Shown piece by piece: positions 24,366-24,639 of a stretch of DNA of 24,639 bases (within the stretch, counting starts at the first letter, position 1; every line of letters begins with the position of its first letter). The notes under the pieces are model-generated. The model searched no databases, was not told where the DNA came from, and saw only the letters and a list, made by a program, of their open reading frames with translations. Where the stretch lies: NCBI GenBank assembly GCA_015852425.1, contig JAAAIG010000514.1:3135-27773 (forward strand). The letters are read 5' to 3'. The DNA is from Gryganskiella cystojenkinii. Taxonomy: Eukaryota > Mortierellomycota > Mortierellomycetes > Mortierellales > Mortierellaceae. The position numbers and the translations under genes are program-made.

Positions 24366-24639
24366 GTTGTCGAACGTTCCTGATTGCTCATCATCTCGAT
24401 GGTGACATTGCAATTGCAATTAGATGGAAAAGAATACATAATGCTGGACTTGAACTTGATGAGACATGGGAACGAGGTGATGAAAGCGAACATGTCAAGC
24501 GCTGTGGCGGGGAAAGGCAGCGAGTTAAATGTACATGGCAATGACAGGTCGCCATGTTGATCTCAAAAAAAGGAAGACCGAGCGGTAGTCTGTCCAATTC
24601 CGTAGAAACAGACTCATAAGGCAAAGAGCGTGTCCGACC
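24366..24639. other. Window end, no supported feature
   Basis: Short open frames on both strands overlap here but none has protein-like composition or a family motif. Confidence 0.4.

Overview
The window looks like nuclear DNA of a filamentous fungus, most likely an early-diverging Mortierellomycotina-type (Mortierella/Linnemannia-like) genome. The reasons are short GT-AG introns, long low-complexity (polyQ, polyS) tracts, CT-rich promoters, a Mucoromycota-style chitin deacetylase relative, and repeated large F-box/leucine-rich proteins of a kind I associate with Mortierella. The taxonomic call is inference from style and was not checked against a database.

Layout. 458-2574 (-): a Q/S-rich F-box protein in two exons. 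2575-5170: a 2.6 kb divergent promoter region with mirror-image purine/pyrimidine skew. 5171-8039 (+): a five-exon PHD-finger protein resembling Cti6 of the Rpd3L histone deacetylase complex, with a 4-nt first exon. 8833-11493 (+): a large LRR-type paralog that has lost its F-box but keeps an open frame. 11581-11778: an orphan ORF ending in Cys-Cys-Asn. 12214-13520 (-): a three-exon chitin deacetylase (CE4) homologue whose catalytic and metal residues are nearly all replaced. 13855-14820: a Helitron-like 3' terminus and a decayed, repeat-containing minus-strand ORF. 14821-15359: a frameshifted C-terminal fragment of the large F-box paralog. 15557-18475 (+): the intact 972-aa copy of that family. 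18760-19051: a small coding remnant. 19136-20194 (-): a two-exon SANT/Myb-like plus coiled-coil protein. 20678-22570 (+): a second, distinct 630-aa F-box/LRR protein, head to head with the SANT-like gene. 23670-24365 (+): a frameshifted F-box/LRR pseudogene.

How it fits together. The left 8 kb holds conserved-style regulatory genes. The right 16 kb looks like a birth-and-death zone of F-box/LRR genes, with one intact copy, one F-box-less copy, one terminal fragment and one unrelated pseudogene. These are interleaved with mobile-element debris and an apparently inactivated cell-wall enzyme gene. The tandem copies share stretches with at most one mismatch next to strongly diverged stretches, which suggests gene conversion. 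No tRNA, rRNA or CRISPR array was recognised. The most unusual item is the chitin-deacetylase pseudoenzyme; next are the F-box-deleted yet open paralog and the Helitron-like end.
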